Position numbers and translations under genes: made by a program
In this document: in pieces, positions 1 through 8,645 of the stretch
Position numbering within the stretch: the first letter of the stretch is position 1
How the letters are laid out: each line of letters begins with the position of its first letter
The notes under the pieces: generated by a model
Told to the model about the DNA's origin: nothing
Databases searched by the model: none
The model's input: the letters and a program-made list of their open reading frames with translations, nothing else
Assembly: GCA_032173965.1 (NCBI GenBank)
Contig: CM063284.1
Coordinates: 63,300,863 to 63,364,862, forward strand
Direction: 5' to 3'
DNA: 64,000 bases
Source of the DNA: Sitta carolinensis
Taxonomy: Eukaryota > Chordata > Aves > Passeriformes > Sittidae

Positions 1-1880
1 CTTCAGCATGTACTCTAATTCATCCCCAGATGAATTCAGACTCACTTAATGTACCAAATAAAACCCAATCATCCTAAGGACATGGGGGTAAAGGTATGTA
101 ATCTATTTTAAGATTATTACAAAGCAATATATAGATGTATGGATGGAATTAACATGGCATAAACATTTTTCCAATTCTAGCATTTTGTAACTTTTGAGTG
201 CTTAACTTAGCCACTTTAATATCCTTTCACTCTGACCATCTGTGTAGTGTCTGCCTGCACGTGCATGTATGGCTGCTTCAACGATCCTGGAGATGCCAGG
301 CACCATGTCTCAATTACCCAGAGGACTTTAAATCACATGCATAAATCCATGGTGCACGAATCCACCCTCTGTTCATGTGATACAAAATCCTCTTGACATG
401 TACAGCTTAAGTGCAGGTTGGAAGGTGTCTGTTGGGAAACCCTTAGACCCAGATGCAGAGGCAACACCTTTCATGTTCACCAGCTTTCTGTGTTGCATTG
501 TTTGCATTTTATGTAAATATTTAACAAAATCGCACATTTATACATATATTTAACAAGTAAAAAAGGTTGGGGGGAAGTGTCCAAACTGATTACCAGTAAC
601 TGGCTACTCATATCTTTATTTCTCCATGGGAACAAATAAAAGGAAGTTCCACTTCCCTCTTCCCCAAGGGATTCATTCACAGCAGTAGCTGGTTTTCTCT
701 TAAATAAGAATTGCAATGATATTTTTAATATTCTACTCTAGTATTACTGTAATGTGTTATGGAGCTTTAAAGACCAAAGCAAAACAATAAGGCAGAATAT
801 GAATACAGGACAGATAGGATGCAAAGCATGACAGAAAGTAGAGGGGAACCCCAAATAGGAAATGTGGAAACCAGAATGTTGGGTCTAGGCATCAGATCAA
901 GTCAGTGGCAAGGGATCTATAAGCAGAGGCCATCTCTGATGGTCTCCACATCCTTCTTAGTTGCTAGAAGGAAGAGCTGTCTGCCTGTAGTAAAGTTCCA
1001 TCTTCTTAAACATGAAACAAAATATCCTATACATAAATGCTGTCATTGTTTGTCACACAAAAAGCTATTCTGTAGGAATGTGTATTGATTTGACAAACCT
1101 ATGTCAAACTTTTAAAGACTCTTTACCTACTCTACCAAGCTTCCAAAAAGCGATTCAAACCTCAACCCACCCACCCCCCCACTCCAAGAATTCCCCACAC
1201 ATCTCTGCAGATGGACAACTAGATTCAAGGGTTAGAAGCAAGTTCTGTATCTAGCACCACAAAGCTACCAATCCTCTCTCACTCTCATCCTTCTCAATGT
1301 AAAATACATTTTGCTTTTATCCACACAAGATAAAAGGTCTCAGATTTCAAAGTTGCATCACTTTCAATTGTAGAAAACCTGCTCAACGTAAGAGAATTCA
1401 ATCTTGTCTTTTCTGAGGCATAATACAGGTAAATACAAGACAGCTGAAGAAAAGGTACCCAGAAGTTATTTTTATGAACTGGTAACCAGCCATCTGTCCA
1501 CAAACAATCACAGCCTGCCCCCAAGACAAGGTTCTTTTATGGCCAAAGTTGTCTGGCATCATGCCCTTTGTTTGCAGACTGGTGAATTGTGGCTCATGAA
1601 TTTACTCCACGTTCTTTCTGCGTTTCCCATACTGCTTATGCCTATTGTTTTATCAGTTTGACCAACAAAAAGAAATACCAACCAAAACTTTCCTTATGAA
1701 CTACATATTCTTTTTTATTTGTTTTGACCTGTTTTGGCCAACACCCATAGCAGGACCTTCCCCATTAGCTTACTAAAAATCTTGCCCCAGAATTCTGAAG
1801 ACACCACAGACCAATCAGCACATATATCTGCCTTCCAAGTCTGAAAGTGCCAAAAGCAGTAGTCCCTAATTAAAATACAT

Positions 1881-1901
1881 AAAAAAAAAAAAAAAAAAAA
1901 A
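1881..1901. repeat. Poly-A tract (21 A)
   Basis: An uninterrupted run of A. It is followed directly by AGGTAAGC, which resembles a splice donor but has no exon-like context. It may be a decayed retroposon tail or simple-sequence expansion. Confidence 0.9.
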
Positions 1902-2204
1902 GGTAAGCCAGCCATGATGAATGTTCTTTTCCTATAAAGTCAAAGGCATTTATCTTCATTGAGATGTGAACTAGGCAAATATTATGAAAACCTTAGTAGC
2001 TGGAGAGCTATCACCAAGGTTCCTTTTGAATGAATTTTCCTCTCACTTTTCACAGAATTGTGTGCTGGACGATTATATTATATTCTAGAAATTGACCACG
2101 TTTCACCTCTTGCTCAGAGATAACTGCACCTAGGATGCTTAGTATGCACAAGTCCAAATGAACAATGTATAAAATGTGTTATGCTCATGGAAAGAAATGA
2201 TCCA

Positions 2205-2314
2205 CAGTATCCTCACCCCCCCAAAAAACCAATCCCAAACAAACTATGCAAACCCCTTCCTACAAAAAAAACCCCAAAACCAACAAATATAAACAAACAA
2301 AAAAATCCCAAAAG
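2205..2314. repeat. A/C-rich low-complexity tract
   Basis: The + strand consists almost only of A and C with a few T and a single G near 2248, including runs of C and A. The tract makes a spurious lysine/proline-rich open frame. No element family is recognised. Confidence 0.6.
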
Positions 2315-4075
2315 TTTTTTGTACATTAGTATTATACTCAGACTACTGAGGTTATTAGAAAGGTTGACACTGGACAGTGACTAAAAACTAGTTGTAGAAC
2401 ACATAAATCTGGTTTATAGAGGGCAGTTTATAGTTTATAGAGGGCTCTTATACAAATGTGTAATTCCTATAAAAAGATTATTTACAATGAAGAAATTAAT
2501 GAGAAGGAGACAAAGAAAAAAAAGAACAAGGATCTCTATCATGCTAACAGTGGTCATTTCTCAAACATCTTCAAGCAGAGTTACAGCTGGAAGTGACCAT
2601 GATGAAAGTCACAATGAAACTAGAAAAAAAAAAGTGATCAAATGTAATTGCAAACACTGACATCAGTAGCAGTTAACCTATGATACTAAGTGCTATTGTA
2701 CGAGCATTTAATTAATTTTGCAAACCAGTCCAGCTTCAGTATTTAAAAGGTCAGTCTCCAAAATGTACACAAGCTAGAACTGAAAGGCAAGACCCACGGC
2801 GGATACATGATACCCAGCATGTGCACAATACAATGCTCTGTGTAACAGAACACAAATGTAAATAGAGCCACGGATCTATGGGAAAGGTTTCTGCCACCCA
2901 GCCTCGAGAAGAAAATTCATTAGTTTGCACTGACAGTAAGCTCTTGTTCAACACATGGCACAAAAGCCAGTAGCAAACATAGCAACACCAAGACTTTTAA
3001 GACGACTGAGGAAGTAATCTCCAAAGTAAGGGGTGGGGAATAGTTGGGTTTGCTACCTTATGTCATTTGAGAAAAGCCAGGTAGCTTTTCTATGAAAACC
3101 TTTTGCTCAATTGTTTACTCAAGAAATACATGAATGGCTATCTTTGTCTCTTCTGGCTCTCAAAAACGTCTCCTGGAGAAGCACAGACTCATTGTTACTA
3201 ATTGAAGAAAAGCCAAGTCAAAAGCATTTTCTTCCAAGGATGTCCTAGACCTTCATGCTACATAAATACCTTAATAAAAATAAGAGAGGGCAGGAAGTTA
3301 AACAGTCCTATGAGAAATGAACATATTTCAAATTTAAAGGAATGAAAACCTTGCTTTAGACTTACTCTTAAGAAGTAATCTATATTCTCCTATAAGAGGC
3401 CTAAAGAAAAGGCTTCAAAAGACTAACCCTGATCACAAGTAGCTTTATCATAAAAGCTTTGATATCCGACGAAGCCAAGCACAGACCATTTTGTACCCCA
3501 GTACTCCAATTTTTATTAAACACGATTAGGAAATGAGTCCTGAAATAATTAAAATAAGCATGAAGAAGTTAAGGGAAACTAAGAAATTATGACATAACTT
3601 TATTTTTTTCCATTTAGCGTCTTAAGCATTATTTGTTTTCTATTTCTAAGGTAAAGGGAGAACACAATGGTAACTTACATAAGCGAGGAAGGATGGTCCT
3701 GTGTTGAAGATGCAAGGCTAGGTACTAGGGAGTGAGGTTCTGACAAGTTCTGTTGTCCTGCTCTGCTGACTTTGAGCACTGCCACTCGAGTCTTGCACAA
3801 AAATTTTCATCCCTATGGGGCAGATATAATACACTCCAGAAGGGAATTGAACATGTGGAAAACTAAGAACTAAAAACTGAACATGCGGAAGACAGTGTAA
3901 ATCCCTAAAGCATCACCCAAGTGTAAGTCATTAGCATAAAAGTACATCAGCTCATACACGGTTCGTGGTGAGTCCTACAGAAAAGCACAAACACACACTG
4001 GGTATGGTGATACCTCTCACCAAGGGAGATCATTAATAACACTCTTTCCTCCCTGTCTCTAGAGGAGATGTAATT

Positions 4076-4345
4076 ATAGAATCATAGGAGTTGTTGGAAG
4101 AAACTTTAAAGATCACCTAGCTAAACAACTCCCGCTGCCCTGGGAAAGTTCAACTACCACTAGAACAGGATGCTCAAAGGCCTTATCCAACCTGGCTTTG
4201 AACAATACGGAATCATCACAGAATGTTTTCTTTTAAAGGATGAACAGTCGCAAACATTTCCAGCTTGTCCCCATAGGGAAGGGTGCTTTGTTGCCCTTAT
4301 CAACTTTGTGACCACCCTCTCAGCTCGCTCCAACACCTTAATCAA
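4076..4345 (-). mobile_element. CR1 LINE 3'-end fragment, old and diverged
   Basis: The left edge (AGAATCATAGG, about 4078-4088) is the reverse complement of the ATTCTATGATTCT tail typical of CR1 elements. It is followed by degraded forms of the CR1 3' region: 'ggaag..aacttTAAAGATCAcctagct', 'ccTTATCCAACCTGGCtttgaac' at about 4182-4204, and 'cagCTCGCTCCAACA' near 4322. The element is therefore inserted in minus orientation and is 5'-truncated, as nearly all avian CR1 copies are. There is no open reverse-transcriptase frame. Similarity is by recall of the family consensus, not by alignment; divergence looks high. Confidence 0.8.
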
Positions 4346-5172
4346 CCACTAAGAAATTTTTGTGCTTTTTCTGAAGACGGACCTTCCACTTCCAAGACTT
4401 TTTTTTTTTTTCTTTCTTTTTTTAACTGAAGAAAAAATACATTTGAAATTAACCGAGAGTTTGAGCTTCGGGGTTTCGCACCGACACCGGGTTTCCAGGA
4501 GCCGCCGGCGGGTCCAGCGGCAGAGCCCGCCAGGGATGTTGGCCAGTCCCAGCACCAGCCCTGGGCGAGGACGGGCCGCTACTCCTGGGAAGCCGCCGGG
4601 CGGGATTTAAAAGCACACATCCATCCGCAACAGAAAGGTTATTCCCGGGCGCGCCGGGCCACCGGCCCGAGTGCCGGAGGGCAGCCACGGCGCGGAAGGC
4701 GCGACCTCGGGACGTCTTGGAAGACGCCGAGCGGGCCCCGCAAGGCACAGCCCGGCCCGCAGCGTGTCCCGAGCTGACACCGCCCGCCCCCCGGCAAGCG
4801 GTCTGTCCGGCCGGCAGACCCAGACCGCCGTCTCCTCGGCGGGCGCAGCCCACAGACACGAAGTTTTCGTGCCGCCACTTCGCAGCCCAACCCAGACACA
4901 TTAATCCCCGCTCTCTCCCTGCAGCCTCCCGCGGCGCCTGCCTGCCTCCCCACTCCCTGTCAGCGATTCCCAATAAACTTCCCCTTCGCCCTTCTCCTCC
5001 TCCCTCTCCTGTCGTACCTCTCCCCCGCCCTCTGTTCCCCCGGCGAGCCTCTACCACCGAGCGCCGCGGAAGGGGGGAAGCTGGGGAAGACAACCGGGAG
5101 GGGGAAACCAACGTGGGGGAGGGAGTGCTGTGGGAAGGACGAGCGTGGCGAAGGGGGTTCCTTGCCCAGCAG

Positions 5173-5260
5173 CCAATCGTCGGCCCAGCGCGCGGCGCAC
5201 GCCGGGAGGTGTAGTTCTCCGCCGTTCGCCATTTTGTGGTGCGGGAACTACAACTTTCCC
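5173..5260. promoter_or_regulatory. CCAAT / ZNF143-like / YY1-like promoter module
   Basis: In under 90 bases the sequence shows a CCAAT box (5173-5177), GCCGGGAGGTGTAGTT (5201-5216), CGCCATTTTG (5227-5236) and AACTACAACTTTCCC (5246-5260). The second and fourth are inverted copies of the ACTACAATTCCC-type SBS/ZNF143 motif, and the third matches the YY1 core. This combination is typical of TATA-less, often bidirectional housekeeping promoters. It lies 1.3 kb upstream of the JARID2 AUG, so it may drive a more upstream non-coding first exon or a divergent minus-strand RNA. Motif matches are by eye. Confidence 0.6.
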
Positions 5261-5426
5261 CACAAGCAAGGACAGTTCTCGGGCCCTGCGCGGCCAAACG
5301 TGACTTTCAGGTGCGGCCAGGGCGGCGGGCTCCCCGTGCGTGCCGAAGCCGGGGGAAGCGCGGCGGGCGCAAGGACGGAGCGGAAGGACGGCCCTTGGCC
5401 GGCGGGAGGAGAGAGGAGGCTGCAGC

Positions 5427-5446
5427 GGGGCGGGGAGGGGGGCAGG
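5427..5446 (+). other. Potential G-quadruplex
   Basis: Four or more runs of at least three G separated by one or two bases lie on the + strand within 20 bases, which meets the usual G3+N1-7 pattern. It sits in the CpG island upstream of JARID2. Confidence 0.6.
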
Positions 5447-5566
5447 GCACGGCGACAGAGCGTGCTGCGCTCTTGAGGGACCGTCGTCAAACTCCCCGCT
5501 CGGGTTTCGGCGTAGGGCTCGCGGCGACCTTGGCTGCCGGGTGGCCACGCTTAAATGCCGAAAGAA

Positions 5567-5601
5567 GGGAGGTGGGAAGAGGGGTGGGGGGTGGGAGAGG
5601 G
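5567..5601 (+). other. Potential G-quadruplex
   Basis: Six G-runs of three to six bases lie on the + strand (GGGAGGTGGGAAGAGGGGTG and onward), meeting the G3+N1-7 pattern with short loops. It lies about 155 bases before the alternating purine-pyrimidine tract, so two non-B DNA formers sit side by side upstream of the promoter. Confidence 0.65.
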
Positions 5602-5723
5602 AAGCGCATGACGCTTGACCCGCATGTAGTGTTTAGTGAGGCCTGTTGCATGCACTGAGCGCAGCGAGGGGCCGGGCGCTGCGGCTGCTGCCCCGGTTGG
5701 GAATTAAAGGCGAGCCCTAGGCG

Positions 5724-5845
5724 GTATATGCATGTATGTGTGTGTGCCGTGTGTCCGTGTGTGTATATATATACACGCGCATACATATATATATATATAC
5801 ACACACACATATACGCGCGCGCGCGCACACACGCACGCAAACATA
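5724..5845. repeat. TG/TA/CA/CG alternating tract (Z-DNA-type)
   Basis: A compound dinucleotide repeat of TG, TA, CA and CG steps. From 5756 to 5839 (84 bases) purine and pyrimidine alternate without a single break, including a 13-base CG run at 5814-5826. A second alternating block covers 5724-5747. Long CG/CA alternation is the classic Z-DNA-forming sequence, and the central TA-rich part could melt easily. The tract is likely polymorphic in length. Confidence 0.9.
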
Positions 5846-5873
5846 CATCTATATATTAACAACAGAGGAGGGG

Positions 5874-5896
5874 AAAAAAAAAAAAAAAAAAAAAAA
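5874..5896. repeat. Poly-A tract (23 A)
   Basis: A pure A-run directly upstream of the probable JARID2 core promoter, separated from the alternating tract by about 30 bases. A dA:dT tract here would be expected to exclude nucleosomes. Confidence 0.95.
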
Positions 5897-5910
5897 GGGA
5901 GCCAGGTCCA

Positions 5911-5944
5911 TTTAAAGTTGCTGGCGGAGAGCTGTTCTCATTGG
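5911..5944 (+). promoter_or_regulatory. Probable JARID2 core promoter elements
   Basis: A TTTAAA box (5911-5916) and an inverted CCAAT box, ATTGG (5940-5944), followed by a G-run and purine-rich sequence, precede the GC-triplet-rich leader. Their spacing suggests initiation somewhere between about 5940 and 6050, but no initiator is decisive and CpG-island promoters often use dispersed starts. The placement rests on sequence alone. Confidence 0.45.
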
Positions 5945-5994
5945 TTAGGGGGGGAGCTGGAGGAGCAGAGACACACACGGTGCGTGCAGCCCTC

Positions 5995-6043
5995 GCTGCC
6001 GCCGCCGCCGCTGCTGCCGCCGGAGCCGCCGCCGCCGCTGCTG
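5995..6043 (+). repeat. GCC/GCT triplet-rich block
   Basis: Impure GCC and GCT triplets dominate about 50 bases in the presumed leader. Transcribed, this would give a stable GC-rich structure near the 5' end of the mRNA. In either strand it also yields runs of alanine in spurious open frames. Confidence 0.85.
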
Positions 6044-6141
6044 GAGTTGTCCCTGCCGCTTTCCCTGCTGCAGCGGCACAAACGTGACTTCCAACGTCCC
6101 GATTATTTATCTTCTCCTCCCGGCCCCTTTCCTCCTCCAAG

Positions 6142-6147
6142 ATGTAA
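6142..6147 (+). promoter_or_regulatory. Minimal uORF (AUG-UAA) in JARID2 leader
   Basis: ATG at 6142 is followed immediately by TAA. The base at -3 (6139) is A, a favourable initiation context, so scanning ribosomes could initiate and terminate here without elongating. Start-stop elements of this kind are known in other mRNAs to stall ribosomes and reduce downstream initiation. It matters only if transcription starts upstream of 6142. Confidence 0.55.
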
Positions 6148-6257
6148 CTACAGCTCTGACACTAAGGACCTGCAGATCGCTTAGGCGGCTTGAGAAAGAG
6201 AAAAGGGGATATCAAGGGCGTCGTTTTTTTGTGTTTAGGGGGAAATTTTCCATTATA

Positions 6258-6269
6258 ATGCTTCACTAA
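6258..6269 (+). promoter_or_regulatory. Three-codon uORF (M-L-H) in JARID2 leader
   Basis: ATG CTT CAC TAA lies directly before the first poly-U tract. It is the second of three upstream AUGs. Context and function are unproven. Confidence 0.45.
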
Positions 6270-6280
6270 AGTGATTTTTC

Positions 6281-6338
6281 TTTTTTTTTTTTTTTTTTTT
6301 TTGTTTCCTTCGCATTCGTTTTTTTTTTTTTTTTTTTT
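6281..6338 (+). repeat. Twin poly-T tracts (22 and 20 T)
   Basis: Two pure T-runs at 6281-6302 and 6319-6338 are separated by a 16-base spacer. In the transcript they would be U-tracts within the 5' leader, or the polypyrimidine tract of a 3' splice site ending at 6371. A reverse-strand reading gives only poly-lysine open frames. Confidence 0.9.
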
Positions 6339-6489
6339 CTTCCGTCCCCCATTTCTCGGATTTATTGCTAGGAGAATCACATTGTGAGGAAAGAAAGTCG
6401 GATTACAAGATAACACTACAAACAACCCCCTCCCCCCTGGATTTTTTCGGTATTTTTAAATTTTTTTTTTATCGTCTCGGCTTTAATTC

Positions 6490-6537
6490 ATGAAGCAATT
6501 GTCCCCTTTTGCAATCAGAATTTGGATACCAGAATGA
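6490..6537 (+). promoter_or_regulatory. 15-codon uORF overlapping the JARID2 start (ATGA)
   Basis: ATG at 6490 opens a frame encoding MKQLSPFAIRIWIPE and ends at TGA 6535-6537, which shares two bases with the JARID2 ATG at 6534-6536 (ATGA). The uORF start has T at -3 (weak context), so most ribosomes should leak past it. Those that translate it terminate exactly on the main start, an arrangement that allows termination-reinitiation. It is out of frame with JARID2 by one base. Confidence 0.65.
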
Positions 6538-6578
6538 GCAAAGAAAGACCCAAGAGGAATATAATTCAAAAGAAATAC
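6534..6578 (+). CDS. JARID2: JARID2, first coding exon (N-terminal 15 residues)
   Basis: The exon encodes MSKERPKRNIIQKKY, which I recognise as the N-terminus of vertebrate JARID2. JARID2 is a nuclear, catalytically inactive Jumonji/ARID protein that binds Polycomb Repressive Complex 2, stimulates and targets its H3K27 methylation, and is needed in embryonic stem cells and development. The exon ends with TAC and a consensus donor GTAAGT at 6579, leaving the intron in phase 0, as expected since the protein continues with DDSDG in the next exon. A at -3 (6531) gives a good initiation context. This basic segment lies outside the ARID, JmjN, JmjC and zinc-finger domains, all encoded by later exons. 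I found no continuation exon in the window, so the gene is partial here. Confidence 0.96.
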
Positions 6579-6946
6579 GTAAGTGGTCATAACATATATC
6601 GTTTGACTTCCAGTTTTAGGAAATGGCAGTGAATGTCAAGTTTATAGCTAATCTTGCAGCTCTAAGGCTTTGGGAACAAATGTGACGCTGAATTTGATTT
6701 TTCTGTGGTGTGGTGGGGGAGTTTCAGAGGCCCCTTTTAGCGGGGAAGCCTGCTATCCAGTTCGGTTATAAAACCAGATTTGTGTAGCGATTCCTCCAGT
6801 GAATAAATGTATTGACCTCAAATGACACAATCATAATCTAGTTTTAGATGAAACGCGAGGAGCTCGGGGGGCTTTCGCGGTAATGTCACCGAACTGCATT
6901 TTCGAGCTGTTTTCTTAATTCTGTGCTTTTGCATGCTAAAAGAGCT

Positions 6947-7070
6947 TGTTGTTGGTGGTGTTTTTTTGGTTGTGTTGTTTTTTGGACTTTTTTATTTGTT
7001 GGGGGGGTTTTTTGTTGTTTGTTTCGTTGTTGGTGTGGTTTTGTTTTTTTTGTTTTTTTTTTTTTTTTTT
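6947..7070 (+). repeat. G/T-only low-complexity tract
   Basis: Of 124 bases only two are A and two are C. The tract combines TTG/GTT motifs, a G7 run and an 18-T run at its end (7053-7070). As the non-template strand of JARID2 it has an extreme purine/pyrimidine strand bias about 400 bases downstream of the start codon, which may favour R-loops and makes a GU-rich stretch of nascent RNA. It also produces spurious hydrophobic open frames (Phe/Leu/Val). Confidence 0.85.
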
Positions 7071-7937
7071 ATTATTATCTACGTGTGTCTATCCCCGTCT
7101 GGTGAAGCGGCGGCGGTGGTTGTTGGAAGCCCTTTAAGTTGAAACCGAGTGTCTGGTTATGGCGAGCTGCTTTCTCGCACTACCACATCCCCTCTCCTGT
7201 GTGCGATCCTCGGCTGCTCTGCCTTGCGATAGTCACCGAAGCAGCCCGGGATCGCCTTACGGCCAGCGCGTTCCTCGGGATTGACTGGAATAATGAGGAA
7301 AATGGCTCGGTGCTGTTTTAAAAATAATTCATTATGATGGCTCGAAAATTTGGGCTAATCCAGCGCAGCCTGGGCTGTATTTCTGCCTCGCTTTATTCAG
7401 CCGCTTAACCAATCCCTTGTAATTGTCTAATCCTTTAAACATATAAATGTGGATGGGTAGTTGGATTTTTGTTCGTGCTCCAGTTACGTTTTGATTGGCA
7501 CAGGGCAGTTTTTCCTTCCCTTTTTACGTTTAGAAAAGCGGAGGGGATTATCCATATATGCAGTAGAGCGAGTAATGATTTTTATCTCCATGTTTAAAAC
7601 CCAAATATTTCGGGGTGCGGGTGTGGGGGAGATACATAGAAATCCTCGCTTTTGGGCGTGTTTGATGCGAGGCTTTAAAAGTTGTAGTTTATATCGCGTC
7701 TTGTCGTCTTCGCCAATTTCTTTCATCGGAGTAGTGTCCCTTGGCAAGGGAGGGTGACCTTCGGGACACTTTGCCTCGGTATTCTATAGATTTGGTAAAA
7801 ACTGCAGTTGACTCCAGCTGACTGCCGCTATCGATTGCCCGCCCCTCTGCAACGCTGCCCGGGGGAGGTGGTGGAACGATGTGTGTATGGTTTTGGGGAT
7901 GAAGGGGAGGGTGGCCTGCGCGCTATTTTGGAGCTGT
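7071..7937. other. Intron 1, moderately CpG-rich linker
   Basis: This joins the two CpG islands. CpG is retained at intermediate density (for example 7080-7320 and 7680-7860) and no open frame exceeds 100 codons. I see no repeat family. It may belong to one broad unmethylated domain extending from about 4480 to 9070. Confidence 0.5.
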
Positions 7938-7970
7938 CCCCCTCCTTTCCACCCCCCCCCGCACCCCCCT
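7938..7970 (-). other. C-rich tract, potential minus-strand G-quadruplex / i-motif
   Basis: Several C-runs including one of nine lie within 33 bases on the + strand. The minus strand therefore carries the matching G-runs with short loops. Confidence 0.55.
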
Positions 7971-8560
7971 AAATTTCCGAATTAAAATACATCCGCATTG
8001 CAGAGGAGAGGGGAGCCCGGGGCCGGCGAGTTTAAAGTATGGCATCGAAACGGGAACGGCGGGTGGAAAGTCTGGCTAAACACGCGAGGCGTCCACGATT
8101 CCCAGGCAGGCAGACAAAAGCGGGGCGGGGGGGAAGGAACCCGCGGTGTTAGTAATTAAAGGGGGTGGGGGCGGTGAGAGGAAAAGGGGGGGAGATCACC
8201 CCAAAGCCCGGCTCCCCCCGTGCTCGGCCGGGCGAACAATGCGGCGCCGCTCCCGCACCGCCGGGCAGAGGCCGAGAGCGTGGCTCCCGGGGGAGGAAGG
8301 CAGGAGGGACGAGGGCGGACAATGTGCAGGGGTGCTTCCCCGCTCACAACTTCGCAGCCGTGCTTTTATTTAACCCTTCTCCCCCGCTCCGTCCTCTTCC
8401 CCCCACCCCCGTCCCCTCCCCTCCCCATTTTCGTTTTCTGCAGGGGGCGGCGGTGCCGGCAGGCCGCGCTGGCAGCGGCAGCAACAGGTTGCCGGGGCTG
8501 TGACGGAGCCCGCGGGCCGCCGGCCACGCCGCCGCCCGGCCAGGTTCGCCTCGCTCCCCG

Positions 8561-8568
8561 TGACGTCA
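8561..8568. promoter_or_regulatory. CRE palindrome TGACGTCA
   Basis: A perfect 8-base CREB/ATF site with an intact central CpG, in the second CpG island, 77 bases upstream of an identical site. CREs within CpG islands are commonly occupied near transcription starts. Confidence 0.7.
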
Positions 8569-8637
8569 CAAAGGGACGGGCCTGCGCGCCGCGGAACCTT
8601 CGGCACCCCCCCAGCACTGCGCCCCCCCGCCCCTCCG

Positions 8638-8645
8638 TGACGTCA
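8638..8645. promoter_or_regulatory. CRE palindrome TGACGTCA (second copy)
   Basis: A second perfect CREB/ATF site; the pair lies 107-190 bases upstream of the donor-like GT at 8752. Confidence 0.7.

Larger units (their letters stand above)
1..4075. other. Upstream intergenic sequence
   Basis: I see no supported gene here. The open frames are all under 90 codons, lack recognisable domains, and are scattered over both strands. The stretch is AT-rich with scattered A- and T-runs. It contains short imperfect direct repeats (a 13-bp repeat at about 2412 and 2433, another around 3846-3895) and an A/C-rich low-complexity patch at about 2205-2314. It could contain untranslated sequence or an intron of a non-coding transcript diverging from the CpG island at 4480, but no splice or polyadenylation evidence is decisive. 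Confidence 0.5.
4480..5710. promoter_or_regulatory. CpG island upstream of JARID2
   Basis: The sequence switches sharply from AT-rich to GC-rich with very frequent CpG at about 4480 and stays so to about 5710. It lacks in-frame stops over long stretches in several frames on both strands, as CpG islands often do, which gives apparent open frames of 100-280 codons. These use arginine, proline, glycine and alanine almost exclusively and resemble no known family, so I do not call them genes. The island contains a compact promoter-like module at 5173-5260 and G-rich tracts. It most likely serves JARID2 and possibly a divergent transcript. Confidence 0.85.
5950..6533 (+). other. JARID2 5' leader (5' end approximate)
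   Basis: This stretch joins the probable core promoter to the JARID2 AUG. It holds a GCC/GCT triplet-rich block (5995-6043), three upstream AUGs (6142, 6258, 6490), two poly-U tracts of 22 and 20 bases (6281-6302 and 6319-6338) and a 10-T tract (6461-6470). No strong splice donor is seen between 6050 and 6530, so it may be one contiguous exon. The long pyrimidine tract ending in TTATTGCTAG (to 6371) could alternatively be a 3' splice site, making 6372-6578 the second exon of a longer leader. The 5' boundary is a guess. Confidence 0.6.

Noticed and set aside
4449..5297. 282-codon minus-strand open frame in the first CpG island
   Set aside because: The composition (Arg/Pro/Gly/Ala/Ser) is what GC-rich, stop-poor DNA gives. 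No domain is recognisable and several other frames on both strands are also open in the same place.
5856..6184. Alanine- or leucine/proline-rich frames across the GCC/GCT block
   Set aside because: Products of triplet repeats and the adjacent poly-A in the JARID2 leader; not consistent with the recognised gene start at 6534.
6923..7142. Overlapping hydrophobic Phe/Val/Leu/Trp-rich frames that look like membrane proteins
   Set aside because: They are translations of the G/T-only tract in three frames, inside the JARID2 intron.
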